Assembly: GCA_900548675.1 (NCBI GenBank)
Contig: URLJ01000007.1
Span: 1 to 58,833, forward strand
DNA length: 58,833 nt
Origin: an uncultured Mollicutes bacterium
GTDB lineage: Bacteria > Bacillota_I > Bacilli_A > ML615J-28 > CAG-313
Direction: 5' to 3'
Each line of letters starts with the position of its first letter. Position 1 is the stretch's first letter. Positions 46,101-54,694 of this stretch are shown here, in pieces. Made by a program: the position numbers and the translations under genes. Below the pieces are notes generated by a model that saw only the letters and a list, made by a program, of their open reading frames with translations, ran no database searches and was not told the DNA's origin.

Positions 46101-46679
46101 TTAAATATCTGAAACATCAATGCTTCCTTGTCTTAACACTGTAATATCTTCATTTTTTATCATTACTACTGTCGATGAAATACCAGATTTTTTCTCTTCT
46201 TCTACTATCATATAATCTATTTTATCATTAAATATTCGTTCGATTTCTGCTTTATCATTTAAAGCAGCGCTACCACTTATATTAACACTTGTAGTCGCAA
46301 GTACACCAAAATTATTCAGAACTGCTAAAGCAATTTCGGAATCAGGGATTCTTATACCAATTGTTTTTAAATCCTTTGACAAATAATCCCTTGCTTCCTC
46401 ACTTTTTTCGAATATAATCGTGAGTGCGCCAGGCCATTTGGTCATCAATTTTCTTGTTTTTTCATTTTCTATTTTGACTAAAGGAAGCATTGCTTCAATA
46501 CTTGGCGAAAGAACTGCAAGTGGTTTATTTTTATCTCTGTTCTTCAAATTATATATTTTTTCAATGGCTTCTTTATCGGCTATCATCGCGCCTACACCAT
46601 AAACAGTATCCGTTGGAAAACAAATGACTTTTCCAGTTAAGTCTATCTCATGAATATCATTAATGCTTATCTTCTTCAT
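46101..46679 (-). CDS. tsaC: Threonylcarbamoyl-AMP synthase TsaC/YrdC
   Basis: Makes L-threonylcarbamoyladenylate for t6A modification of ANN-decoding tRNAs. 192 residues, YrdC domain only (no Sua5 C-terminal domain). Family motifs: FPTDTVYGVGA near 22-32, the KNRDKNKPLAV stretch with its KxR-like signature, PGALTII, GIRIPDS and TSVNISG. I choose the ATG at 46679 (agagg 11 bases upstream) over a GTG four codons earlier. The start lies inside the end of the upstream membrane protein gene. Confidence 0.93.
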   Translation of the reverse strand: MKKISINDIHEIDLTGKVICFPTDTVYGVGAMIADKEAIEKIYNLKNRDKNKPLAVLSPSIEAMLPLVKIENEKTRKLMTKWPGALTIIFEKSEEARDYLSKDLKTIGIRIPDSEIALAVLNNFGVLATTSVNISGSAALNDKAEIERIFNDKIDYMIVEEEKKSGISSTVVMIKNEDITVLRQGSIDVSDI

Positions 46680-47505
46680 CGTGATATACACCTCTAAGTC
46701 GTGCTGCTAATTCTCTTTCATCAATTAAACCTGCTTTATATGCCTTATATATATCTTCTTCTGTTTCATACGATGTATCACTAAAAGTAGCTTGATTATT
46801 TAAATCACTCGAAACGGCTTTTTGTTTTTCATCTTCAGCATCAACATTATTTTCATCATCTATCGTTTTATAATCATTTATATTAATGTATGTTTGAGGG
46901 CTAACTGTTCGCGGTGAAATGTTTTTTCTAAAGACTTTTGCTAAAACTATACCTGCTACAACACCTAATGCTATCATCATTGATAATGATATTAACAACA
47001 ATATTAAGTATTTAAAATAATTATTAGTAATAGTGGTGCTTTTGGGAAATTTATTAGTACCTTGACCATTTAATTCGGCTTTTGTAATAGTCTCTTCAAT
47101 CGTAGCTTTTGATAAGGCTATTTTTTTAAATTCTGATTCAGAGTTTTCATACGCAAAAGCAATATTAATTCCTTCTTCACTAATCTTTTCAAGACTTACA
47201 TTATATATATATGCTGTTCTTGTAGTTGATGTTGCTTTAACACTGATTTTATTATTTGATGACTCAATGTTAATTCTAATAGTATTATCATCATTTTGAT
47301 AATAAAAAACTGATAGTGTATTTTTATTATTTACTTTTCCAAGAACAATTAATAAATCTCCTAATGTATCCTTTTCATCTAAGTAATATGTATATTTTTG
47401 ATATCCCTCATTAACTGCTTTTTTAAAATTATCCTCTTCAATGGTAAGAGTTTTTAAACTAAAAAGAGTAAATAAAGCTATTAGAAAAAAATTAATTACT
47501 TTCAT
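46660..47505 (-). CDS. Membrane protein with extracytoplasmic domain and SHOCT-like tail
   Basis: 281 residues: an N-terminal signal or membrane segment (1-20), a beta-rich extracytoplasmic domain (about 25-160), one strong membrane span (about 165-190), and an acidic cytoplasmic tail. The tail ends in EEDIYKAYKAGLIDERELAARLRG, which resembles the short C-terminal SHOCT oligomerisation motif. No other family is recognised. Ribosome binding site aaagggga. It overlaps tsaC and follows prmC by 15 bases, occupying the position of small membrane genes (ywkF/ywlA) in the Bacillus order. Confidence 0.7.
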   Translation of the reverse strand: MKVINFFLIALFTLFSLKTLTIEEDNFKKAVNEGYQKYTYYLDEKDTLGDLLIVLGKVNNKNTLSVFYYQNDDNTIRINIESSNNKISVKATSTTRTAYIYNVSLEKISEEGINIAFAYENSESEFKKIALSKATIEETITKAELNGQGTNKFPKSTTITNNYFKYLILLLISLSMMIALGVVAGIVLAKVFRKNISPRTVSPQTYININDYKTIDDENNVDAEDEKQKAVSSDLNNQATFSDTSYETEEDIYKAYKAGLIDERELAARLRGVYHDEEDKH

Positions 47506-47520
47506 AAAAGTCCCCTTTCA

Positions 47521-48378
47521 TTATTTGTAAATTTTAATAAAAGTCATCCGATCTTTTCCTTGCATATCTTTTATAACTTCTACTTGGCTATCACTAAAGT
47601 ATTTTTTCGCAAGATTTATCATTTGTTCTTTTTTATTATAACTATGTTCAAAAGCAATTAATGCTGGATAATTTAGAATCTTATCAGCATCTTTTAAAAT
47701 CATGTCGTAAAACTTCATTCCATCTGATCCACCAAATAATGCTAGATGTGGTTCATTGTCTTTTACAATATCTTCCACAAATTCTGTATCAGGAATATAA
47801 GGAGGATTTGATACTAATATATCAAACTTTTCACCACTTTTAATAAATGGTTCAAGCATATCACCAACCACAAAATTTACTTTTGCATCATTGTTTTTAG
47901 CATTTTCTTTGGCAACTTCAATAGCTTCAGGCGATATATCACTAGCCGATACTTCCATATTTGGTTCTTCTTTAGCAAGAGCGATGGCGATATTGCCAGA
48001 TCCTGTACCAATATCAACAACTTTTATTTTTTTTGTTTTAAAAATTTCATCATAGTAACTTAAAATATATCCTACTAATTCTTCAGTTTCAAATCTTGGA
48101 ATTAATACATCTTTGTTAACTTTCATTTTATAACCATAAAAATAACTATAACCAACTATGTGTTGAACAGGATGATTTTTATATAAATATTCGTCAATTT
48201 TGCTTTGAAGAAACTCTATATGTTCTTTAGATTGAACTTTATCTATTTCACTTAAAAATTCCGCACCGCTAAGATTTGATAGCTCTAATACTAATAATTT
48301 TATCGCTTCTTCTTCTTTTTTTAATTTTCGTGCTAAATGCATATTGTGATTTAAAAGCTTTCGGTAAGTATTTGTCAT
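47521..48378 (-). CDS. prmC: Release factor glutamine methyltransferase PrmC
   Basis: 285 residues. Methylates the Gln of the GGQ motif in release factors such as the nearby RF1. A helical N-terminal domain is followed by the SAM-binding VDIGTGSGNIAIALA motif (about 122-136) and the catalytic NPPY motif in VSNPPYIPD. The start region overlaps alr by 110 bases and no clear ribosome binding site is seen before 48378; Met13 (48342) is an alternative, also without one. Translation is probably coupled to alr. Confidence 0.92.
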   Translation of the reverse strand: MTNTYRKLLNHNMHLARKLKKEEEAIKLLVLELSNLSGAEFLSEIDKVQSKEHIEFLQSKIDEYLYKNHPVQHIVGYSYFYGYKMKVNKDVLIPRFETEELVGYILSYYDEIFKTKKIKVVDIGTGSGNIAIALAKEEPNMEVSASDISPEAIEVAKENAKNNDAKVNFVVGDMLEPFIKSGEKFDILVSNPPYIPDTEFVEDIVKDNEPHLALFGGSDGMKFYDMILKDADKILNYPALIAFEHSYNKKEQMINLAKKYFSDSQVEVIKDMQGKDRMTFIKIYK

Positions 48379-49405
48379 AGGTAGATATATACACTTTCTT
48401 TATATTTTGGTAGCTTACAAATGTTTTATACAGCTTTCCTTCATTTATTTTATCATGAAATGGAAAAATTTTCAAGAAAGTGGTATTGCTAATTTCATTC
48501 TCATCAATAATATAAAAACTATGGTTCATACATACCTTTCCACATCTTTTATACTCTTTATTTTTCATTTTTATAAAAGGTGGTAATACGCCTTCAAAAT
48601 ATCCCATTGATAATATGTATGCTTTTTCTTTCTTTAAAGCATAATAAGCATCATCATACCCAATCGTATCATTTTTTTCTAAACACATTTTATTAATAGG
48701 TTTCGCATACACATTTAAAACATTTTTTAAATTTATCGGTATATTATTAACATTTTGATATAGAGCCATTCCAACTCTCACATAATTACCTATAATTGGT
48801 CGTGTTAAAAATCTTGATGATGCCGTATGCACTATCGTGAAAGGGAAAAGGCAAAGGTAAGGCAAAAACCGCTTTTGTTGTTCTAAAAAAGCATTCCCTT
48901 CTTCGCTTGCAAAGTGTGTATATATACCTTCAAGAATAATGTTAGGAATACTTTTAATTAATTCTATAGCGTGTTTAACATCTTCAATTTTTTCAAAGCC
49001 AAGCCTTTTCATTTTCGTATCTATTGCGATGTGGACATATACAATGTTTATTAGTTTTGTTTTTTCAAGATAATTAATTAAAGTATATATATCATTATTA
49101 TTATTGATAGTAATTCTTACTTCTTTAGATATGTTAAATATTCTATCGTAATTATAACCTGTTACACTCTCTAAAAGTAATACTTTTTTATTTTTGAATG
49201 TTTCTCTATTTCCTATTAGTTCCATATCATCATTTAATACAAAATAATCTACTCCCTGCATCGAGAGCCATGGCACAATTTTTTTAATTCCTAAGCCATA
49301 AGCATCACTCTTCACAACCGCCATGATTTTTTTACCTGTTGTTTTTTTAATTTCATTCACATTATGTGTTAGATTATCTAAATTAATAATTGCTTGTGGA
49401 TTCAT
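48269..49405 (-). CDS. alr: Alanine racemase-like PLP enzyme
   Basis: 378 residues with the fold of Alr: the PLP lysine in VVKSDAYG (near residue 31), then HIAIDTKMKRLG, THFASEE, and the C-terminal-domain tyrosine region IGYDDAY. The family MDQ motif after CM is replaced by MNH (CGKVCMNHS), and the usual GY(A)DG loop is GYFEG, so the enzyme is divergent. It would supply D-alanine for cell wall. It is inserted between prfA and prmC, and its last 36 codons overlap prmC. The start at 49405 is chosen for its spacing from aggtg; ATG 49408 and GTG 49414 are possible. Confidence 0.82.
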   Translation of the reverse strand: MNPQAIINLDNLTHNVNEIKKTTGKKIMAVVKSDAYGLGIKKIVPWLSMQGVDYFVLNDDMELIGNRETFKNKKVLLLESVTGYNYDRIFNISKEVRITINNNNDIYTLINYLEKTKLINIVYVHIAIDTKMKRLGFEKIEDVKHAIELIKSIPNIILEGIYTHFASEEGNAFLEQQKRFLPYLCLFPFTIVHTASSRFLTRPIIGNYVRVGMALYQNVNNIPINLKNVLNVYAKPINKMCLEKNDTIGYDDAYYALKKEKAYILSMGYFEGVLPPFIKMKNKEYKRCGKVCMNHSFYIIDENEISNTTFLKIFPFHDKINEGKLYKTFVSYQNIKKVYISTYDKYLPKAFKSQYAFSTKIKKRRRSDKIISIRAIKS

Positions 49406-49429
49406 CATTATCACCTGGTAAAAAAATAT

Positions 49430-49464
49430 GAAAAAAACTAGAGATTTATGAATCCCTAGTTTTA
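49430..49464 (-). terminator. Terminator after prfA
   Basis: Minus-strand hairpin aaaactaggGATT / AATCtctagtttt, then a T-run, between prfA and alr. It splits the dnaB-prfA unit from alr-prmC. Confidence 0.7.
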
Positions 49465-49467
49465 TTT

Positions 49468-50541
49468 TTAATCTTCTTGTTCTGGTACAGCCAATGCTTT
49501 ACGTTGTTCTTCTAAAAGAAGGGCCTCAATAATTGGATCAAGTTTTCCTTCCATAACTCGATCTAACTGCTGAATTGTAAAACCTATACGATGATCTGTT
49601 ACACGATTTTGAGGATAGTTGTATGTTCTAATTTTTTCAGAGCGGTCTCCTCTACCTATTTTAGAGAAACGTTCTGCTCCTTCTTTTTCTTCCTTTTCTT
49701 GAAGCATGTGATCATACAAACGCGCTTGTAAAACTTTTAAAGCGTTGGCTTTATTTTCATGTTGACTTTTTCCATCTTGGCAAGATACAACTATACCAGT
49801 TGGGATGTGTGTTACTCTTATTGCTGATTTTGTTGTATTAACGCATTGTCCTCCTGGCCCTGAAGCACAGAAGGTATCGATTCTAACATCTTCCATATTT
49901 AAGTTGACTTCTAATGCATCTGCTTCAGGCATTACCAAAACTGTCGCTGTTGATGTATGAATACGTCCTGCTGATTCTGTCGTCGGTACTCTTTGAACAC
50001 GGTGTGAACCTGATTCAAATTTAAGTTGCGAATAAACAGAATCTCCTGATATCATGCAACTAATTTTGCTGAATCCTCCTGCTTCGCATGGCTCAACATC
50101 CATAAGTTCAACTTTCCAACCTTTTGACTCAGCATATCTGGAATACATTCTGTAAAGGTCACCCGCAAAAATGTTACCTTCATCGCCACCAGCAGCTCCT
50201 CTAATTTCTAAAATAACATTTTTTTCATCATTAGGATCTTTAGGTATTAAAAGAATTTTTAATTCTTCTATCAATTTTTCATGTTTTTGATTACTTTCTT
50301 CAAGCTCTACTTCAGCCATCTCACGAATATCAGCATCTGAATCTTTTAATAAACTTTTTAAATCTTCAATGTCTTTCTCAAGTTTTAATAACTCATGATA
50401 TTTTTGAACTGTTTTTTCGATAGAATGCTGTTCTTTAGAAAGTTCCATCATTTTTTTTACATCACTGATAATGGTCATATCTGTTAGCATTTCAGATATT
50501 TGATTATAGCGATCATTAATAACTTCTAGTCTTTTTAACAT
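49468..50541 (-). CDS. prfA: Peptide chain release factor 1
   Basis: 357 residues, standard RF1 size. The GGQ motif is at 230-232 (SGPGGQCVN). The stop-codon recognition tripeptide is PTT (186-188), of the PxT type that marks RF1 rather than RF2. UAA and UAG recognition is expected. Start with aggaag 6 bases upstream, 9 bases after dnaB. Confidence 0.96.
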   Translation of the reverse strand: MLKRLEVINDRYNQISEMLTDMTIISDVKKMMELSKEQHSIEKTVQKYHELLKLEKDIEDLKSLLKDSDADIREMAEVELEESNQKHEKLIEELKILLIPKDPNDEKNVILEIRGAAGGDEGNIFAGDLYRMYSRYAESKGWKVELMDVEPCEAGGFSKISCMISGDSVYSQLKFESGSHRVQRVPTTESAGRIHTSTATVLVMPEADALEVNLNMEDVRIDTFCASGPGGQCVNTTKSAIRVTHIPTGIVVSCQDGKSQHENKANALKVLQARLYDHMLQEKEEKEGAERFSKIGRGDRSEKIRTYNYPQNRVTDHRIGFTIQQLDRVMEGKLDPIIEALLLEEQRKALAVPEQED

Positions 50542-50550
50542 ATTATCTTC

Positions 50551-51972
50551 CTATTTGCTTTCTGCTTCTTGATTTTGCTTTGATACACGTTGTTCTTGAA
50601 TTGTGTACTTAGCTTCATTAAAGCGGCATTCCTCTGGGTAGAAGGTATATTCAATATCCCGTAATGAACCTTGACGGTTTTTCGCGATAATTAATTCTAT
50701 CTTCTTTTGCCAATTATCTTCTTTTTCTGTTGAGGCATCAACAACAACCGCCTTGGTTTCAAAAACTTCTTCACCATCTTTTTCTTTTTTACCTTCCGGA
50801 CGATAAAGGAACATTACGATATCGGCATCTTGTTCAATACTTCCTGATTCACGTAAGTCGGATAGAACAGGTCGTTTATCCTCACGTACTTCGACCATAC
50901 GTGATAATTGTGACAAAGCGATAATTGGTACTTCTAATTCTTTCGCAAGAATCTTCAAGGCTCTTGAGATAGCTGCTACCTCTTCTTGACGAGATCCTTT
51001 ACCTGTTACGCTAATTAATTGTAAGTAGTCAATTATAACAAAATCAAGTTTATCCATTTGTTTTAATTGACGACATTTTGAACGTATTTCATATATGTCT
51101 GATGAATTTGATTCATCAAAATATATATGATGTTTCATCAAATCTTGACGTGCTCGTCCTAGTAATATTAGTTCTTTAGGGCTTAAATCACCACGGCGAA
51201 TTTTTGACATCGGTATGTTTGACTCATAACTGAAAAGACGCATCATCAATTGTTCAACACTCATCTCCAAAGAAAAGAAAGCAACATGAGTTCCTCTTTT
51301 ACTAGTATTAAGAGCGAGATTTAAAGCATAAGCGGATTTACCAACTGAAGGACGCGCCGCAAGAATAATCAAATCACCCTTTTGAAATCCTAGAGTCGCT
51401 CTATCAAGTCTAGGAAAACCTGTTGGAATACCTCTTATATCTGATTTATTATTAGAATATCTTTCAATTTCATCATATACATTTTTGGCAGCTTTTTCAA
51501 TTGTTAAAAGTTCACCAGTACGACGTTTTTTTACAATATTGATAATCTTATCTTCAGCTTTATCCAATAATGAATTATATTCCAAATGGCTCGTTAAAAT
51601 GTCTTCCGATAATTCCTTCATGTTATTAAGCAATTCTCTTTCAACTGCTTTTTGTTTAATAACATCAATATAAAGGTTAGCTGATGATGTAGCTGGTACT
51701 TGATCTATTAAATCTAGTAAAATTGTTTTTACATCACCCGGCAAATCAAGTTTTAAACGACGCATTTCTTCTTCTATTGTCAAAGGTTCAATATGATTAT
51801 CGTTTTTGAAAAGGCTCAACATCGCTTGGTAAATTATTTTATTCTGTTGATCATAAAAATCATTTACATCTAATCTACCAACAACGGCATTCATAATATT
51901 ATTATCAATTAGAATACTGCCAAGAACGTAGTTTTCAGCATCATTATTGAATGGAACACTTCGTTCTGCCAT
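50551..51972 (-). CDS. dnaB: Replicative DNA helicase DnaB
   Basis: 473 residues (called DnaC in Bacillus subtilis). N-terminal helical domain starting FNNDAENYVLGS; RecA-like C-terminal domain with Walker A ARPSVGKSA near 207, the FFSLEMS strand, FVIIDYLQL and ALSQLSR. Start with aaggag upstream, 2 bases after the rplI stop. The order gdpP-rplI-dnaB is conserved in Bacilli. Confidence 0.95.
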   Translation of the reverse strand: MAERSVPFNNDAENYVLGSILIDNNIMNAVVGRLDVNDFYDQQNKIIYQAMLSLFKNDNHIEPLTIEEEMRRLKLDLPGDVKTILLDLIDQVPATSSANLYIDVIKQKAVERELLNNMKELSEDILTSHLEYNSLLDKAEDKIINIVKKRRTGELLTIEKAAKNVYDEIERYSNNKSDIRGIPTGFPRLDRATLGFQKGDLIILAARPSVGKSAYALNLALNTSKRGTHVAFFSLEMSVEQLMMRLFSYESNIPMSKIRRGDLSPKELILLGRARQDLMKHHIYFDESNSSDIYEIRSKCRQLKQMDKLDFVIIDYLQLISVTGKGSRQEEVAAISRALKILAKELEVPIIALSQLSRMVEVREDKRPVLSDLRESGSIEQDADIVMFLYRPEGKKEKDGEEVFETKAVVVDASTEKEDNWQKKIELIIAKNRQGSLRDIEYTFYPEECRFNEAKYTIQEQRVSKQNQEAESK

Positions 51973-51974
51973 AG

Positions 51975-52421
51975 TTACTCCTTCTCAACAACATATACTG
52001 TAATGGTTGCCACTACTTCTTTATGAAGTTGGATTGGAATTTCATATGTACCAAGAGTAGTTATATTATCAACAAAGTTAATTTTTCTCTTATCTAAAGC
52101 AACGCCTGTTTGTTTTTCGAATTCATCAACAACTTGTTTCATACTAATACTACCAAACATCTTACCTTCAGCTCCTATTTTAGCAGCTATCTTGATTGGT
52201 TTCGATTCAATAAGTTTCTTTAATTCTTTCATTTGTTGAAGATGTGCTTCAGCCTGAATTTCAGCTTCACGTTTTTCAGCTTCAACTTTCTTTAAATTTT
52301 CAGGAGAGCCTATAATAGCTTGTTCAGTTCTTATTAAGTGATTAGCAAAACCAGGTTGAAGTTCAATAACGTCTCCTTTTTTACCACGTCCTTTTACTTC
52401 CTTAATTAAAATAACTTTCAT
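51975..52421 (-). CDS. rplI: Ribosomal protein L9 (internal start inside the gdpP fusion frame)
   Basis: 148 residues, the normal L9 length: an N-terminal domain with GRGKKGDVIELQPGFANHL, a long connecting helix (about 40-75) and a C-terminal domain with GKMFGSIS. L9 binds 23S rRNA near the L1 stalk. The ATG at 52421 is preceded by a perfect AAGGAGG at a 5-base spacing, so free L9 is probably made from this site in addition to, or in place of, the fused product. Confidence 0.9.
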   Translation of the reverse strand: MKVILIKEVKGRGKKGDVIELQPGFANHLIRTEQAIIGSPENLKKVEAEKREAEIQAEAHLQQMKELKKLIESKPIKIAAKIGAEGKMFGSISMKQVVDEFEKQTGVALDKRKINFVDNITTLGTYEIPIQLHKEVVATITVYVVEKE

Positions 52422-54422
52422 ATATTCCTCCTTGTTTAAGTATTCATCTACATATATTTTTAACTGATTAACAACAGATTGTAAATCAGTATCTTGAATT
52501 TGGGCAGCTGCGTTATTAAGGTGTCCACCACCACCCATTTTTTCCATTAAAATTTGCGCATTAATTATTCCTAAACTTCTAGCACTTATTCCTATTACTT
52601 TATCTTTTATAAATCCGACTGTAATACCAACATCAACACCATCGATTGAAATAATTTCATCAGATATTTTAGCAAGAGTCGCTCTTTCATAGATTAAATC
52701 AGTTTTGCCAACAGCAATACCAACTCTTTCTTTGTATATTTCAACATTATCTATAAATTCATTGCGCATTACTTTTTCATTGTAATCTTCTTTTAAGTAT
52801 TTTTTAACACCTGCCATATCAGCACCATTTTTTGCCAAAATGGAAGCTACAGCGAATGTTTTAGCAGAAGCACGATAAATGAAATTGTTCGTATCTACAA
52901 TGATTCCTAAAAGCATCCACGTTGATTCTAAACTATCGAATGTTATTTCTTTTTCTAAGAATTCCATAAGCTCAACAACTAATTCAACACTAGATGAGGC
53001 TGAAGTTGAAGTGTAGGAGAAAAGAGCATTATTAATAGCACCTTGTGATTTACGATGGTGGTCGATAATTCCTATCTTTTTAGCTTTCTTAACTAATCTA
53101 CTATCAGAAACTAAAACATCCGTTTGGCAATCAACAACCATTAAAAGTGTATTATCATCCATCAAGCTCAATGCTTGATTAGGTGTACATATATCATCCA
53201 TTAATAATACATATTCATTAGTTATCGTATTATAAATTCGTTCTACCGTTGCATCAATGTTTTTAGGATCGATTACCATATAAGCATCTTTCCCTAAACT
53301 TTTAGCAATTTTGTATATTCCAAGCGTTCCCCCAAAGCCATCGGCATCAAGAGCTCTATGACCAACAACAATCACTCTACTTGATTTCTTAATTAATTCT
53401 TGAAGCTCTTCACTTTTAATTCTAACCTCTACTTTTGATTCTTTAGGGACAGCATCCGTTTTGGCACCGAAGAATTTAACTTCATCATTAATTCTTACAA
53501 CTGCTTGGTCACCACCACGATTTAATGCTAGTTCTAGTTGTTCGTTAGCGTGTTTGGATAAGTCTTCAATATTTTCATCAATACAAGCAATACCAATACT
53601 TAAACTAATGCGCCCAACATTGGTAATATGAAGGATTGTTTTAATATCATCAAGAATGGAAAAATTAGCTTTAATCATTGCTTGAAGTTGACTATAATCC
53701 ATAACGATTAAATAATGGTTATCACTATAAGCTCTAACATAAGTTCCAAAACTTTCAGCCCACTTAGCAATTATCCCTATTATCTTCCACATGTATTCAG
53801 CACGTTCTTGTACATCTAGATCTGATAAGGCTTCTTCTAAGTTATCGATATTGATATATCCTACCGCTGTTAAACGTTGTTGATATTTATCTTTGATTTC
53901 AACAACTTGTGTAATCTCAGTTAAATATACGACACCATATTCTTTGATATAACATATGTCATATACTTTACCATAGATTTTTACAACAAATTTATCCTGC
54001 TCTGCTAACCCCTTAGAAAGGTCCTTACAAATATGTTCGATATTCATTTCTTCAAGTGGACTCATAAAAATGTGTTTAGCATAGTTATTTGACCATATAA
54101 TATCATAGTTTTCACTAATTACAAGTATTCCTATTGGTAATTCATTAAACGCTGTTTCTCCCGCTTTTTTTACACGATACGAAATAGAATTCCACATATT
54201 TAGGCGTTGTTCAAGAAGTTCTATATGACGGCGTTGTCGCATTTGTTGTACTCTACTGATTAAAACCGAAAGAGAAAACACTAAACATATTAAAACAATA
54301 TATGTAAGATATTTAGAATATTGTGTTTCTTTGCTGGCAACAATAAAAGCCGCTAAGCCAAAACCCAATGTTATAATTACCAATATGATTGATATAAAAT
54401 CTATTCGTTTTTTATTCTTCAT
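51975..54422 (-). CDS. GdpP c-di-AMP phosphodiesterase fused in frame to ribosomal protein L9
   Basis: 815 residues. Residues 1-667 are GdpP (YybT): two membrane spans (about 10-50), a PAS-like region, a degenerate GGDEF (ALNRGGDQAVVR near 310), and a DHH-DHHA1 phosphoesterase with GHRALDADGFGG, VVDCQ, IDHHR and the DHHA1 motif GGGGHLNNAAAQ. GdpP splits c-di-AMP at the membrane. The frame has no stop where GdpP normally ends: it passes through NKEEY into MKVILIKEVKGRG, the start of a complete L9. The sequence between encodes an intact aaggagg, so L9 can also start on its own. The start at 54422 (aaggtg) is preferred to a GTG at 54431. Either a true fusion or a lost stop codon. Confidence 0.9.
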   Translation of the reverse strand: MKNKKRIDFISIILVIITLGFGLAAFIVASKETQYSKYLTYIVLICLVFSLSVLISRVQQMRQRRHIELLEQRLNMWNSISYRVKKAGETAFNELPIGILVISENYDIIWSNNYAKHIFMSPLEEMNIEHICKDLSKGLAEQDKFVVKIYGKVYDICYIKEYGVVYLTEITQVVEIKDKYQQRLTAVGYINIDNLEEALSDLDVQERAEYMWKIIGIIAKWAESFGTYVRAYSDNHYLIVMDYSQLQAMIKANFSILDDIKTILHITNVGRISLSIGIACIDENIEDLSKHANEQLELALNRGGDQAVVRINDEVKFFGAKTDAVPKESKVEVRIKSEELQELIKKSSRVIVVGHRALDADGFGGTLGIYKIAKSLGKDAYMVIDPKNIDATVERIYNTITNEYVLLMDDICTPNQALSLMDDNTLLMVVDCQTDVLVSDSRLVKKAKKIGIIDHHRKSQGAINNALFSYTSTSASSSVELVVELMEFLEKEITFDSLESTWMLLGIIVDTNNFIYRASAKTFAVASILAKNGADMAGVKKYLKEDYNEKVMRNEFIDNVEIYKERVGIAVGKTDLIYERATLAKISDEIISIDGVDVGITVGFIKDKVIGISARSLGIINAQILMEKMGGGGHLNNAAAQIQDTDLQSVVNQLKIYVDEYLNKEEYMKVILIKEVKGRGKKGDVIELQPGFANHLIRTEQAIIGSPENLKKVEAEKREAEIQAEAHLQQMKELKKLIESKPIKIAAKIGAEGKMFGSISMKQVVDEFEKQTGVALDKRKINFVDNITTLGTYEIPIQLHKEVVATITVYVVEKE
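52427..52433 (-). promoter_or_regulatory. Internal Shine-Dalgarno for L9
   Basis: AAGGAGG on the minus strand, 5 bases before the L9 ATG and fully inside the GdpP reading frame, where it encodes Lys-Glu-Glu. Confidence 0.85.
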
Positions 54423-54529
54423 ACTTTTCACCTTGTATACCTTTTTTTGGCATATTTACTCATCTTATTGTACCACATTTTCAAAGATTATTAAAGTAAT
54501 ATGGTAAGAAACTATTTATGGCTTTATTT

Positions 54530-54567
54530 TAAAAAAAACTTAGAATGCCTGAGTAAACATCCTAAGT
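54530..54567 (-). terminator. Terminator of the GH5-like lipoprotein gene
   Basis: acttagaatg (54538-54547) / catcctaagt (54558-54567) with one mismatch, followed on the minus strand by eight Ts. Repeat copy A lies between the gene and this terminator. Confidence 0.65.
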
Positions 54568-54580
54568 CTATACTTTATTT

Positions 54581-54685
54581 GATGTAGCTGCACAGACACA
54601 AATGCGCCAAAAGATACAAAACTCATTGCGACGACTCTACGCATTATTATGTCGTGTTTTGTTGAATTTGTAAATAGTTTTGAGA
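54581..54685. repeat. Dispersed intergenic repeat, copy A
   Basis: About 105 bases sharing roughly 70% identity with copy B at 56914-57020: both begin tgtagctgcacagacac and later read cattattatgtcgt. Copy C (58391-58555) shares the two ends. No open frame is conserved. It lies in the 3' region of the GH5-like gene. Confidence 0.65.
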
Positions 54686-54694
54686 ATTTTAATT

